6,633 nucleotides of DNA from GCA-2687515 sp963582805 (GCA_963582805.1 CAUZTZ010000251.1:1-6633); one strand, 5' to 3'; shown: positions 1-6,320, counted from the first letter of the stretch. Numbers and translations: made by a program. Notes: generated from the sequence alone by a model not told the origin.

Positions 1-69
1 GATGTCAGCGCACCGACCTTCGATGAACTCTATTCGGGGGAATGGGAGCACCCTACATGTTGCGGGTGA
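1..69 (+). CDS. Possible C-terminal end of an unidentified protein (partial)
   Basis: Frame 1 is open from the left edge to a TGA at 67-69 and would encode a 22-residue tail ending in EHPTCCG. The stretch is richer in GC than the AT-rich DNA that follows it, which fits a coding-to-intergenic boundary near position 70. It would converge on the minus-strand valyl-tRNA synthetase gene. I do not recognise the protein. The fragment is too short to judge codon bias, and the opposite strand is also open here, so this is a weak call. Confidence 0.33.
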   Translation, partial: DVSAPTFDELYSGEWEHPTCCG

Positions 70-281
70 GTGCGTTAACCGGATAGGCAAGGTATGTTTA
101 TATTTTGTTAAATATATATTGAGGATGTAAACTATGTCGAGTCAATATAGCGGCAATAATGCGCTATAAATGTCACGTTTAATTTGAAATTAGCGACTAT
201 AGAGGCGCAATAATTCGCGGCGGCATTGGCCGGACACGGGAATTCCGAAATGATTGGGAGAATCGGCGTGGCCGCGGCCGG
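70..281. other. AT-rich intergenic region
   Basis: This stretch separates the possible gene end at the left edge from the stop codon of valS. Roughly 95-215 is markedly AT-rich compared with the GC-rich genes around it. It contains a perfect 13-bp palindrome (180-192), two near matches to the CtrA box, an imperfect 12-bp direct repeat (153-164 and 207-218, 11 of 12 identical), and an 11-codon reading frame at 134-169 preceded by GAGG at 121-124. The self-complementary GC block at 271-282 lies just beyond the valS stop, but no T-run follows it on the minus strand, so I do not call a terminator. No convincing gene is seen. Confidence 0.6.
180..192. repeat. 13-bp AT-rich palindrome
   Basis: The sequence TAATTT-G-AAATTA is a perfect inverted repeat around a single central base. 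As RNA it has no usable loop, so if it is functional it is more likely a binding site for a dimeric protein than a terminator. In an AT-rich stretch it may arise by chance. Confidence 0.4.
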
Positions 282-2933
282 CTAACCTTGATCGGGCAGG
301 CGCGCCAGGGCGTCTTCCAGCTTGCCCAGCAATCCCATGGTCTCTTCACGGCGTTCGCGCTGCTCGGCGATGACCGCTTCGGGCGCCTTGGCAAGGAAGC
401 CTTGGTTGCCCAGCTTGGCGTCGAATTTCTTGATCTCGGCCTGCAGCTTGCCGGCTTCCTTGGAGAGCCGCGCCCGCTCTTGCTCGAAATCGATCACGCC
501 GGCGAGGGGCAGGATCAACGCGGTCTCGCCGATCACGTCCTGGACCGAGCCTTCCGGCACGTCGCCTTCCAGGCTCGCCAATTCCGAAATCCGCGCCAAG
601 CGCTTGAGCATGGCGCCGTGGGCCACCGCGGCGCGCGCCGCCAGCGCATCCGGCTTACCCAGGAAGAGCGGAATTTCGGCGCGGGTTGGCACGTTCATTT
701 CAGCGCGCACCGAGCGGATTTGCGACACCGCCCGCACCACCCAATCGATTTCCGCCTCGGCATCCGCATCACCAAGCCCGGCATGGCTGGGCCAAGGCGA
801 ATTGATCAGGGATTGCGCGCGCCCGTCGGCCAACTCGGTCCACAATTCTTCGGTGATGAACGGCATGAACGGATGCAAAAGCAGCAAAAGCTGGTCCAGC
901 ACCCAGCCGGCGGTGGCCCGGGTCTCGGCGATGGCGGCCGCCTCATCGCCTTGCAGCATCGGCTTGGTGAATTCGATGTACCAGTCGCAGAAGGTGCCCC
1001 AGGTGAACTGATAGATGGCGCCCGCCGCTTCGTTAAAGCGGTAGCTTTCGATACCGGCGGCGACGGCGGCGGAGGTCTCGGCGAGCTTACCGATGATCCA
1101 CCGGTTGACGGCGTTTGCCGGGCCTCGGGGATTGAACGCCGGGTCCGGCTTGCAATCGTTCATTTCGCAATAGCGCGCCGCGTTCCAAAGCTTGGTGGCG
1201 AAATTCCGGTAGCCTTCGACCCGGTTCTCCGACAGCTTGATATCGCGCCCCTGGGCGGCGTGGGCAGCCAGGGTCATGCGCAAGGCATCGGTGCCGAATT
1301 TCTCGATCAACGCCAAGGGATCGATGATATTGCCCTTGGACTTGGACATCTTCTGGCCCTTTTCGTCGCGCACCAGGGCGTGGATATAGACCGTATGGAA
1401 CGGCACATCGTCCATGAAGTGCAGCCCCATCATCATCATGCGGGCGACCCAGAAGAAGATGATATCGAAGCCGGTGACCAGCACATCTGTGGGATAGTAT
1501 TTTTCCAGCTCCGGCGTTTGCTGGGGCCAGCCGAGGGTCGAAAACGGCCAAAGCGCCGACGAGAACCAGGTGTCCAGAACATCCTCGTCGCGCTTCAGCG
1601 CCACCGCCTTGCCGTAATGATTTGTCGCGGCGGCGTTGGCTTCGGCTTCGGTCATTTCGACAAAGATTTCGCCGTCCGGTCCGAACCAGGCCGGGATCTG
1701 ATGGCCCCACCAGATTTGCCGGGAAATGCACCAAGGCTGGATATTGCGCATCCATTCGAAATAGGTGTTTTGCCAGTGGGCGGGCACGAACTTGGTGCGC
1801 CCGCTTTCCACCGCCTCGATCGCCGGGCCGGCCAGCTTGGCGGCGTCGGCAAACCATTGATCGGTCAACCAGGGCTCGATCACCACGCCGGAACGATCGC
1901 CATAGGGCACCGTCATCTCGTTGTCCTCCTGGCGGTCCAAGAGGCCGAGAGATTCCATTTCGGCAATGATCTTTTTGCGGGCTTCGAAGCGGTCCAGGCC
2001 CTGATAGGCCGGCGGCGTATTTTCGTTCAGCACCGCGTCGGCATCAAAGATATTGATGCGCTCCAAATTGTGGCGTTGGCCAACCTCGAAATCATTGAAA
2101 TCGTGGGCCGGCGTGATTTTGACCGCGCCGGAGCCTTTTTCCGGATCAGAGTATTCGTCTCCGACGATGGGGATCGAACGGCCGGCGATGGGCAGCATGC
2201 ACTTCCTGCCGATCAGGTCTTTATAGCGCTCGTCGCCCGGGTGCACGGCGACGGCGGTATCGCCGAGCATGGTTTCCGGCCGGGTGGTGGCGACGGTGAT
2301 GAAGCGGCCCGCCTCGCCCTCCAGCGGATATTTAAAATACCAAAGGCTGCCGACGGTCTCGCGCTGCTCCACTTCCAGATCGGAAATGGCGGTGTGCAGT
2401 TTCGGGTCCCAATTGACCAGCCGTTTGTCCCGGTAGATCAGCCCTTCTTTATAAAGCTTCACAAAAACCGTGCGCACCGCGTCCGACAGGCCCTCGTCCA
2501 TGGTGAAGCGTTCCCGGCTCCAATCGGCCGACGCGCCCAGGCGGCGCAATTGCTTTGCAATGGTGCCACCCGATTCAGCCTTCCACTTCCACACCGTGTC
2601 GATAAATGCCGCGCGGCCCAAATCGTGGCGGGTCTTGCCGTCCGCCTCCAATTGCCGCTCGACCACCATTTGCGTGGCGATGCCGGCATGGTCCATGCCC
2701 GGCTGCCACAAGGCATCGCGGCCCAGCATACGCCGGTAGCGGATTAGAATGTCCTGCAATGTGTTGTTGAGGGCATGGCCCATATGCAGGCTGCCGGTCA
2801 CGTTGGGCGGCGGGATGACGATGGTATACGGCTCGGCATCGGAGGCCACGTCGCAGGCAAAATCACCGGCCGCTTCCCAGGCGGCATAATGGCGCCGTTC
2901 TACAGCGTCGGGTGTGAAGGATTTATCCAACAT
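282..2933 (-). CDS. valS: Valyl-tRNA synthetase
   Basis: Cytoplasmic class Ia aminoacyl-tRNA synthetase that charges tRNA-Val with valine using ATP and hydrolyses mischarged threonyl-tRNA. The 883-residue product is complete and of usual bacterial length. The Rossmann catalytic domain carries the HIGH-type signature HMGH at residues 50-53, preceded by PPPNVTGSL. The inserted CP1 editing domain shows TTRPETMLGD (216-225) and GSGAVKITPAHDFND (267-281), with the HDFND editing-site residues at 277-281. The catalytic loop KMSKS is at 528-532. An anticodon-binding helical domain follows (about 610-760), then the C-terminal coiled-coil tRNA-binding arm (about 813-880). The ATG at 2933 is the first possible start, since TGA lies in frame three codons upstream. 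No good Shine-Dalgarno sequence precedes it; the bases before the ATG are a run of C. It lies 134 bp downstream of popZ on the same strand. Confidence 0.98.
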   Translation of the reverse strand: MLDKSFTPDAVERRHYAAWEAAGDFACDVASDAEPYTIVIPPPNVTGSLHMGHALNNTLQDILIRYRRMLGRDALWQPGMDHAGIATQMVVERQLEADGKTRHDLGRAAFIDTVWKWKAESGGTIAKQLRRLGASADWSRERFTMDEGLSDAVRTVFVKLYKEGLIYRDKRLVNWDPKLHTAISDLEVEQRETVGSLWYFKYPLEGEAGRFITVATTRPETMLGDTAVAVHPGDERYKDLIGRKCMLPIAGRSIPIVGDEYSDPEKGSGAVKITPAHDFNDFEVGQRHNLERINIFDADAVLNENTPPAYQGLDRFEARKKIIAEMESLGLLDRQEDNEMTVPYGDRSGVVIEPWLTDQWFADAAKLAGPAIEAVESGRTKFVPAHWQNTYFEWMRNIQPWCISRQIWWGHQIPAWFGPDGEIFVEMTEAEANAAATNHYGKAVALKRDEDVLDTWFSSALWPFSTLGWPQQTPELEKYYPTDVLVTGFDIIFFWVARMMMMGLHFMDDVPFHTVYIHALVRDEKGQKMSKSKGNIIDPLALIEKFGTDALRMTLAAHAAQGRDIKLSENRVEGYRNFATKLWNAARYCEMNDCKPDPAFNPRGPANAVNRWIIGKLAETSAAVAAGIESYRFNEAAGAIYQFTWGTFCDWYIEFTKPMLQGDEAAAIAETRATAGWVLDQLLLLLHPFMPFITEELWTELADGRAQSLINSPWPSHAGLGDADAEAEIDWVVRAVSQIRSVRAEMNVPTRAEIPLFLGKPDALAARAAVAHGAMLKRLARISELASLEGDVPEGSVQDVIGETALILPLAGVIDFEQERARLSKEAGKLQAEIKKFDAKLGNQGFLAKAPEAVIAEQRERREETMGLLGKLEDALARLPDQG

Positions 2934-2992
2934 GGGGGATCATCGCCAATTCGCATAAAGCCATTTCGGAAACCCAGGCCGGAGCGTAAAGC

Positions 2993-3011
2993 GCGCCGCC
3001 TTAGGGGGCGC
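2993..3011 (-). other. GC-rich hairpin in the popZ-valS gap
   Basis: The arms GCGCC (2993-2997) and GGCGC (3007-3011) pair, and two further G-C pairs form around a bulged base, giving about seven pairs with a 4-nt loop. On the minus strand only a TTT follows shortly after, so as a terminator it is weak. It could be a partial terminator after popZ or structure at the start of the valS leader. It abuts the predicted valS promoter. Confidence 0.3.
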
Positions 3012-3039
3012 ACCATATCACGCGAACGCGGCGTGTAAA
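3012..3039 (-). promoter_or_regulatory. Candidate promoter for valS
   Basis: Read on the minus strand, TTTACA (3034-3039) matches the sigma-70 -35 consensus at five of six bases. It is followed after 16 bp by TATGGT (3012-3017), which matches the -10 at four of six. Transcription would start near 3005, giving valS a leader of about 70 nt. The position in the popZ-valS gap is right, but the -10 is weak and the call rests on pattern only. Confidence 0.33.
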
Positions 3040-3048
3040 TTACATTTG

Positions 3049-3068
3049 GAGCGGATCATGAGCCGCTC
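3049..3068 (-). terminator. Possible weak hairpin terminator at the end of popZ
   Basis: GAGCGG (3049-3054) pairs with CCGCTC (3063-3068) around an 8-nt loop. The structure touches the popZ stop codon. On the minus strand the following bases are CAAATGTAATTT, with no continuous U-tract, so intrinsic termination would be inefficient. It may only stabilise the mRNA 3' end. Confidence 0.28.
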
Positions 3069-3811
3069 TAAATATCGAGACTTTCGGCCTTGTTGACCAT
3101 GTGATCGATCTCTTTTTTGACCAGACGCTCGATCAGATAGGGCAGGTTTTGATCCAGCCATTCGCGCAGGATCGGGCGCAGGATCTCGCGGATCAGACCC
3201 TCCAAGGTCATATCGCGGGTGCCGATGGCAATATCGCGCTTCGACAAAAGCGCGCGCGCCAATTGCTGCAGCGCGTCGGTCGAATTTTGGTGAGCACCGG
3301 GTGACAGGATCGGCGCGCCGGCGCCCGGATCGGACATGGGCGTCGCGATCATGCGTTCGGTCAACTCCAGAATATCCTCGACCGAGCCCACGGGCTGTGG
3401 CTGTGGTGGTGGCGGAGGCGGCGGAGGCGGTGCCATCACCGGTTCGGGAACCGGCGGCGGTGCGGGCTCCGGCTCGGGGATCGGCTCGGGCTCAGGTTCC
3501 TCGACGATATCCTCTAATTCGATTTCCGGTTCCGGCTCGGGGGCTGCCACGTCTTCCATGGCCGCCGCCATATCCATCTCTTCTTCTTCTTCCTCCTCCG
3601 GCTCCGGCTCCGGCTCCGGCTCAGGCTCAGGCTCAGGCTCAGGCTCTGGTTCAGGCTCCGGTTCGGGCTCCGGTTCGGGCTCCGGTTCAGGCGCGGCCTC
3701 GGCTTCCGCTTCGCCGCCTTCTTCTTCGTCCTCAGACAATATGCGTCTTATTGACGCAAGGATGTCTTCCATTGAGGGCTCTTGCCCAGAATCTTCTTCT
3801 TCTTCAGCCAT
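3068..3811 (-). CDS. popZ: PopZ-family polar organizing protein (DUF2497)
   Basis: Predicted cytoplasmic scaffold that self-assembles at the cell pole; in Caulobacter PopZ tethers ParB-bound centromeres and recruits client proteins. The 247 residues show the family layout. The N-terminal client-binding helix is SMEDILASIRRILSED (13-28). A long acidic, proline-rich disordered linker follows (about 29-140), with alternating Pro-Glu at 41-71, seven Glu at 72-78 and nine Pro at 128-136. The mid-protein motif SVEDILELTERM (143-154) corresponds to the LELT element of Caulobacter PopZ. The C-terminal oligomerisation helices span about 201-243 and include LEGLIREILRPILREWLDQN. The protein is longer than Caulobacter PopZ (177 residues), largely through its linker. 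The ATG at 3811 is the earliest start, because TAA lies in frame three codons upstream; the ribosome-binding site is weak. It sits between tolC and valS. Family assignment is firm; polar function is inferred. Confidence 0.93.
   Translation of the reverse strand: MAEEEEDSGQEPSMEDILASIRRILSEDEEEGGEAEAEAAPEPEPEPEPEPEPEPEPEPEPEPEPEPEPEPEEEEEEEMDMAAAMEDVAAPEPEPEIELEDIVEEPEPEPIPEPEPAPPPVPEPVMAPPPPPPPPPQPQPVGSVEDILELTERMIATPMSDPGAGAPILSPGAHQNSTDALQQLARALLSKRDIAIGTRDMTLEGLIREILRPILREWLDQNLPYLIERLVKKEIDHMVNKAESLDI
3404..3430 (-). other. Nine consecutive proline codons in popZ
   Basis: Residues 128-136 of PopZ are all proline, encoded by CCG, CCT and CCA codons and followed by QPQP. Runs of three or more prolines are known to stall ribosomes unless elongation factor P acts, so synthesis of this PopZ should depend on EF-P. 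The opposite strand is G-rich with many GG doublets. Confidence 0.85.
3599..3691 (-). repeat. 6-bp tandem repeat encoding the Pro-Glu linker of PopZ
   Basis: Sixteen proline codons alternate with fifteen glutamate codons (residues 41-71), giving near-identical 6-bp units. On the plus strand the units read CTCCGG (four times), CTCAGG (four times), CTCTGG, TTCAGG, and then CTCCGG alternating with TTCGGG, ending in TTCAGG. The blocks of identical units and the 12-bp higher-order unit suggest expansion by slippage or unequal crossing-over. Any gain or loss of whole units stays in frame. A shorter GAA/GAG run for seven Glu lies next to it. Confidence 0.9.
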
Positions 3812-3945
3812 GGTCGATTATCCGATCTCTCACAAACACCAGATTTTGCCCATTCCCGGGCCGCCAATTTGGCCGCTTCCGGGGTTTATTAACGTGACCC
3901 AACGTGGCCGCTCCAGCCGCTTGAGACTGGATTTTGTGTTCTTCA
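3812..3945 (-). other. Gap between tolC and popZ
   Basis: These 134 bp hold the end of the tolC transcript and the popZ leader. Short GC-rich self-complementary pieces occur (for example GCCAA-A-TTGGC around 3870-3880), but there is no clear stem plus U-tract terminator and no convincing -35/-10 pair. GATAAT on the minus strand lies only a few bases before the popZ ATG, too close to be called a promoter with confidence. Confidence 0.5.
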
Positions 3946-5346
3946 TTATTTGCCGTCCGGCGTGGTTGCGCCGGGCGTATCACCGCCGAACAGTTTCATC
4001 CGTACCCGTCTGTAATAGGCCGTCGGATCATAGATTGTAACCGGTAATTGCAGTTGCCGGGCGGTCAACAGCCCGACCGATTCCTTCACTTCGAACGCCG
4101 CGACCACTTCGTCGCGCTGGGCGCGCACCAGGGACACCTTGGCGTCGAGCAGCTCCTGTTCGGCGTCGAGCACATCGAGCACCGTCCGGGAGCCAACCGT
4201 GGCTTCGCGCTGCACGCCTTCGAGGGCGATCTCGGCGGCTTTGATCTGGGCGTTGAACGATTGGATGCGGGCCTTCGCCGCCGCCAGGGTTTCCCAGGCA
4301 TCGGTGGCCGCCTGGATCTGATCGCGGCGGGCATCATCGAGGGTCAGCCGGCTTTTGCCGGCATCAATCTTGGCTTCGCGCAGACGCGAATAGACCGAGC
4401 CCTTCTGGTAGATCGGCACCGACAAATCCAGCTTGACCGATCCGGTGGTCAATTGGCTGTCTTTGGCCGACGATTCCCAGGCTCTGGAAAGCGTGCCGAT
4501 AACATTCAATGTGGGCAGCAACTCGCCGCGCACCGACTTGATATTGTCGTTGGCGGAGCGCACGTCGAAATCGGCGGAGACCACGTCTGGATGCTGGATG
4601 CGCGCCGCCGCCACCGCCGCTTCGAGGCTGGCGGGCAAATCGGTGGGCGCCGCCGGCTGGGTGAGGGATTGCGGCGCCTCGCCGATCACGTTCCGGTATT
4701 CGGCGCGCGCCCTATCCAGATCGCCCTCGGCGGCGATGCGGTCGGCGGTTGCGCCGGCCAGCCTTGCCTCGGCCTGGCTGACATCGGTGCGCGTAATTTC
4801 GCCGACCCGGAAGCGGTCTTGGGCGGCTTCCAGTTGGCGGCGCAAGACCTGCTCGTTGCTGATATTCAATTTGAGAACCGCCTGATCGCGGACCACGCCC
4901 ACATAGGCGGTCGCGGCATCCAAAAGCACATCCTGCTCCTTGGCGATCACCTTGGCGCGCTGGGAGAGGACGTCATTTTCCGCCTCGGCGATGCCGGCCA
5001 CGGTTCTGAGGCCGCGAAACAAAGGCTGGGTAATAACCAGATCGGCGGAGCGCGGCGAGCGGATTTGATCCCGGTTGGTGGTGGTCCGCGTATTCAGATG
5101 GGTATGGGCGCGGGCCACATCGCCCGACAAGGTCACGTTCGGCCGCCAGTTGGCCAGGGCTTGCGGCACACCTTCATCGACGGCGCGCTGCTCGGCCCGC
5201 TGGGCCAGCAATTCGGGATTGTTGGTATAGGCCGCCGCCAACGCATCCTGCAGCGATTGGGCATCGGCCGGGACGCCGGCAACGGCCAGGGCGAACGCCA
5301 GGGCCGAAATCGTCACACCACCCACAACCACTTTATTTAAACGCAT
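3946..5346 (-). CDS. tolC: TolC-family type I secretion outer-membrane protein
   Basis: Predicted trimeric outer-membrane channel with a periplasmic tunnel that joins inner-membrane ABC or RND pumps to export proteins or drugs. The 466 residues begin with a Sec signal peptide: positive MRLNK, a hydrophobic core at about 8-25, and a likely cut after ADA at residue 29. Two homologous OEP halves follow. Family features include NNPELLAQRAE near the mature N-terminus, long heptad-like helices, QPLFRG before the first tunnel helix, and the C-terminal block TVLDVLDAEQELLDAKVSLV ending in VKESVGLLTARQL and YDPTAYYRRV, typical of TIGR01844-like proteins. The ATG at 5346 has a GGGAG ribosome-binding site 10 nt upstream. 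No membrane-fusion protein or transporter lies next to it, so it probably serves partners encoded elsewhere, as E. coli TolC does. It lies between the PCMT-like gene and popZ on the same strand. Confidence 0.95.
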   Translation of the reverse strand: MRLNKVVVGGVTISALAFALAVAGVPADAQSLQDALAAAYTNNPELLAQRAEQRAVDEGVPQALANWRPNVTLSGDVARAHTHLNTRTTTNRDQIRSPRSADLVITQPLFRGLRTVAGIAEAENDVLSQRAKVIAKEQDVLLDAATAYVGVVRDQAVLKLNISNEQVLRRQLEAAQDRFRVGEITRTDVSQAEARLAGATADRIAAEGDLDRARAEYRNVIGEAPQSLTQPAAPTDLPASLEAAVAAARIQHPDVVSADFDVRSANDNIKSVRGELLPTLNVIGTLSRAWESSAKDSQLTTGSVKLDLSVPIYQKGSVYSRLREAKIDAGKSRLTLDDARRDQIQAATDAWETLAAAKARIQSFNAQIKAAEIALEGVQREATVGSRTVLDVLDAEQELLDAKVSLVRAQRDEVVAAFEVKESVGLLTARQLQLPVTIYDPTAYYRRVRMKLFGGDTPGATTPDGK

Positions 5347-5356
5347 TTAATTGTAA

Positions 5357-5383
5357 CTCCCGACGGCGGCAATTAGACCGCCG
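5357..5383 (-). promoter_or_regulatory. tolC ribosome-binding site and adjacent leader hairpin
   Basis: On the minus strand GGGAG (5357-5361) lies 10 nt before the tolC ATG and decides the start. Immediately upstream, CGGCGG pairs with CCGCCG (5364-5369 with 5378-5383) around an 8-nt loop. The hairpin ends two bases from the ribosome-binding site, so it could modulate its access or protect the mRNA 5' region. Confidence 0.5.
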
Positions 5384-5515
5384 ATAACAGATACCCGGGA
5401 GCAAGTGCCGCGCCTGCCGATACGCTCATAACACCCCGAATATCCCAATCCGACCCTAGGGAAAAAGTCTTACCAAAAGGTTTTCGAAATCCCCCGCACA
5501 TTTGTGTTCCTACCA

Positions 5516-5521
5516 AGTATA
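5516..5521 (-). promoter_or_regulatory. Candidate -10 element for tolC
   Basis: TATACT on the minus strand matches the sigma-70 -10 box at five of six bases. No good -35 is found at 16-18 bp; TTGGTG lies 20 bp upstream, which is too far. If used, it would give tolC a leader of about 160 nt that includes the hairpin next to the ribosome-binding site. The evidence is weak. Confidence 0.27.
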
Positions 5522-5595
5522 GAGGATCATCAATGCTTGGACACCAAATAAACCGGAATTCGGCGGATTTTGCGCCATTCAGACCTCAAATCCGG

Positions 5596-5608
5596 GCCCG
5601 GAGCGGGC
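5596..5608 (-). terminator. Possible terminator after the PCMT-like gene
   Basis: GCCCG (5596-5600) and CGGGC (5604-5608) form a five-pair GC stem with a 3-nt loop, six bases beyond the stop codon at 5614. On the minus strand a short ATTT follows a few bases later instead of a proper U-tract, so termination may be partial and allow read-through to tolC. Confidence 0.33.
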
Positions 5609-5613
5609 AATTA

Positions 5614-6267
5614 TCAAAAACTGAAGGCGGCAATCGGCTCAAAACCCGGCAAGAGGGGCGATCCGGCATCGAATATGTGCCTGCGGCTGACCGATTCGCC
5701 GTATTTCCCGATCACATAGCCGCGGCCAACGCCATCTTTTGAGGCTTCGATAAAAACCAGCCGTCCGCCGTCCGCCAATTGCCCGATGATGGCCTCCGGC
5801 ACTCCTGCGGCGGCGCCCGAAAATACAATAGCGTTATAGGGCGCCTGGCCGGCATGGCCGTCGGTGAGCGCGCCCTCCATAACGGCCACATTATCGATCT
5901 TTAATTCGGCCAGCAGTTCGGTAGCGCGCGCCGCGAAGCCGGCATCTTCTTCCAGCCCGACAACGGTCCCCGCAAGGCGCGCCAATACCGCCGACGAATA
6001 GCCGGTGGCACAGCCGATATCGAGAACCACATCGTCGCCGCCAATTTCCGCCGCCTGCAGCAGCATGGCGAAGGCCATCGGCTCCATCAGGTAGCGCCCC
6101 TGCCCAAGTGCCAGGGCTTCATCCACATAGGCGATGCCGGCCCGGTCTTCACCCACGAACAATTCGCGCGGGATCTCGCCCAAGGCGGAAACGATGCGCG
6201 CATCGGTGACCCGGTTGGTGCGTATCTGACTTTCGACCATATTGCGGCGCGCGGCGGCAAAATCCAT
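5614..6267 (-). CDS. pcm: Protein-L-isoaspartate O-methyltransferase-family protein (divergent)
   Basis: Soluble SAM-dependent methyltransferase of the PCMT family; classical members methylate isoaspartyl residues in damaged proteins to start repair. The 217 residues include family landmarks: RNMVESQIR (8-16), IPRELFV (32-38), GQG (55-57), SAM motif I VLDIGCATGY (81-90), an acidic residue at E106 suited to the ribose hydroxyls, and the AP(Y)NAIVFSGAA strand (142-153). The substrate-binding TIS(Q/A)P signature that normally follows GQG is replaced by YLMEP (59-63), with Met61 where the conserved Ser sits; the later GDG is GAL, and APFDAI has become APYNAI. SAM binding therefore looks intact, but isoaspartyl repair is doubtful. 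The start is supported by GAGGA 6 nt upstream of the ATG. It lies upstream of tolC and is divergent from the tRNA genes. Family call is good; substrate is unknown. Confidence 0.88.
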   Translation of the reverse strand: MDFAAARRNMVESQIRTNRVTDARIVSALGEIPRELFVGEDRAGIAYVDEALALGQGRYLMEPMAFAMLLQAAEIGGDDVVLDIGCATGYSSAVLARLAGTVVGLEEDAGFAARATELLAELKIDNVAVMEGALTDGHAGQAPYNAIVFSGAAAGVPEAIIGQLADGGRLVFIEASKDGVGRGYVIGKYGESVSRRHIFDAGSPLLPGFEPIAAFSF

Positions 6268-6273
6268 GCCTTG

Positions 6274-6278
6274 TCCTC
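6274..6278 (-). promoter_or_regulatory. Ribosome-binding site of the PCMT-like gene
   Basis: GAGGA on the minus strand lies 6 nt before the ATG at 6267. It is one of the two clear ribosome-binding sites among the four genes here, and it fixes the start at MDFAAARRNM. Confidence 0.7.
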
Positions 6279-6290
6279 AAAGCTCTGATT

Positions 6291-6320
6291 AGAATATGGG
6301 AATCTCTTACCACCAAACAA
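6291..6320 (-). promoter_or_regulatory. Candidate promoter of the PCMT-like gene
   Basis: On the minus strand TATTCT (6291-6296, four of six to the -10 consensus) is preceded by TTGTTT (6315-6320, three of six to the -35) with an 18-bp spacer. Transcription would begin near 6284 and give a short leader containing the ribosome-binding site. Position is good but both boxes are weak. Confidence 0.28.

Noticed and set aside
288..2747. 819-codon open frame on the plus strand
   Set aside because: It lies fully antisense to valS, whose motifs are complete. Long antisense frames are common in GC-rich genes with G/C at third positions. The translation is low-complexity Gly/Arg/His-rich and shows no recognisable domain.
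2775..3038. 87-codon plus-strand frame over the valS start
   Set aside because: It is antisense to the N-terminal coding part of valS and the gap upstream, with no ribosome-binding site or recognisable domain.
3016..3059. 13-codon minus-strand frame between popZ and valS as a possible valine attenuation leader
   Set aside because: It contains no valine codon and has no ribosome-binding site, so a classical leader-peptide attenuator is not supported.
3391..3433. G-rich plus-strand stretch as a G-quadruplex
   Set aside because: The G runs are mostly doublets and are fully explained by the polyproline codons on the other strand; only a weak two-tier structure would be possible.
3336..4040. Plus-strand frame encoding long Gly-Ser repeats
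   Set aside because: The Gly-Ser repeat is simply the reverse strand of the Pro-Glu codons of popZ. The real frame has conserved PopZ ends on both sides of the repeat.
4048..5340. 430-codon open frame on the plus strand
   Set aside because: It is antisense to tolC, which has a signal peptide, ribosome-binding site and family motifs. The antisense product shows no domain and no supported start.
5533..5742. 69-codon plus-strand frame with AGAGG 7 nt before its ATG
   Set aside because: About 60 percent of it is antisense to the C-terminal part of the PCMT-like gene, and the product resembles nothing I know. The ribosome-binding match alone is not enough.
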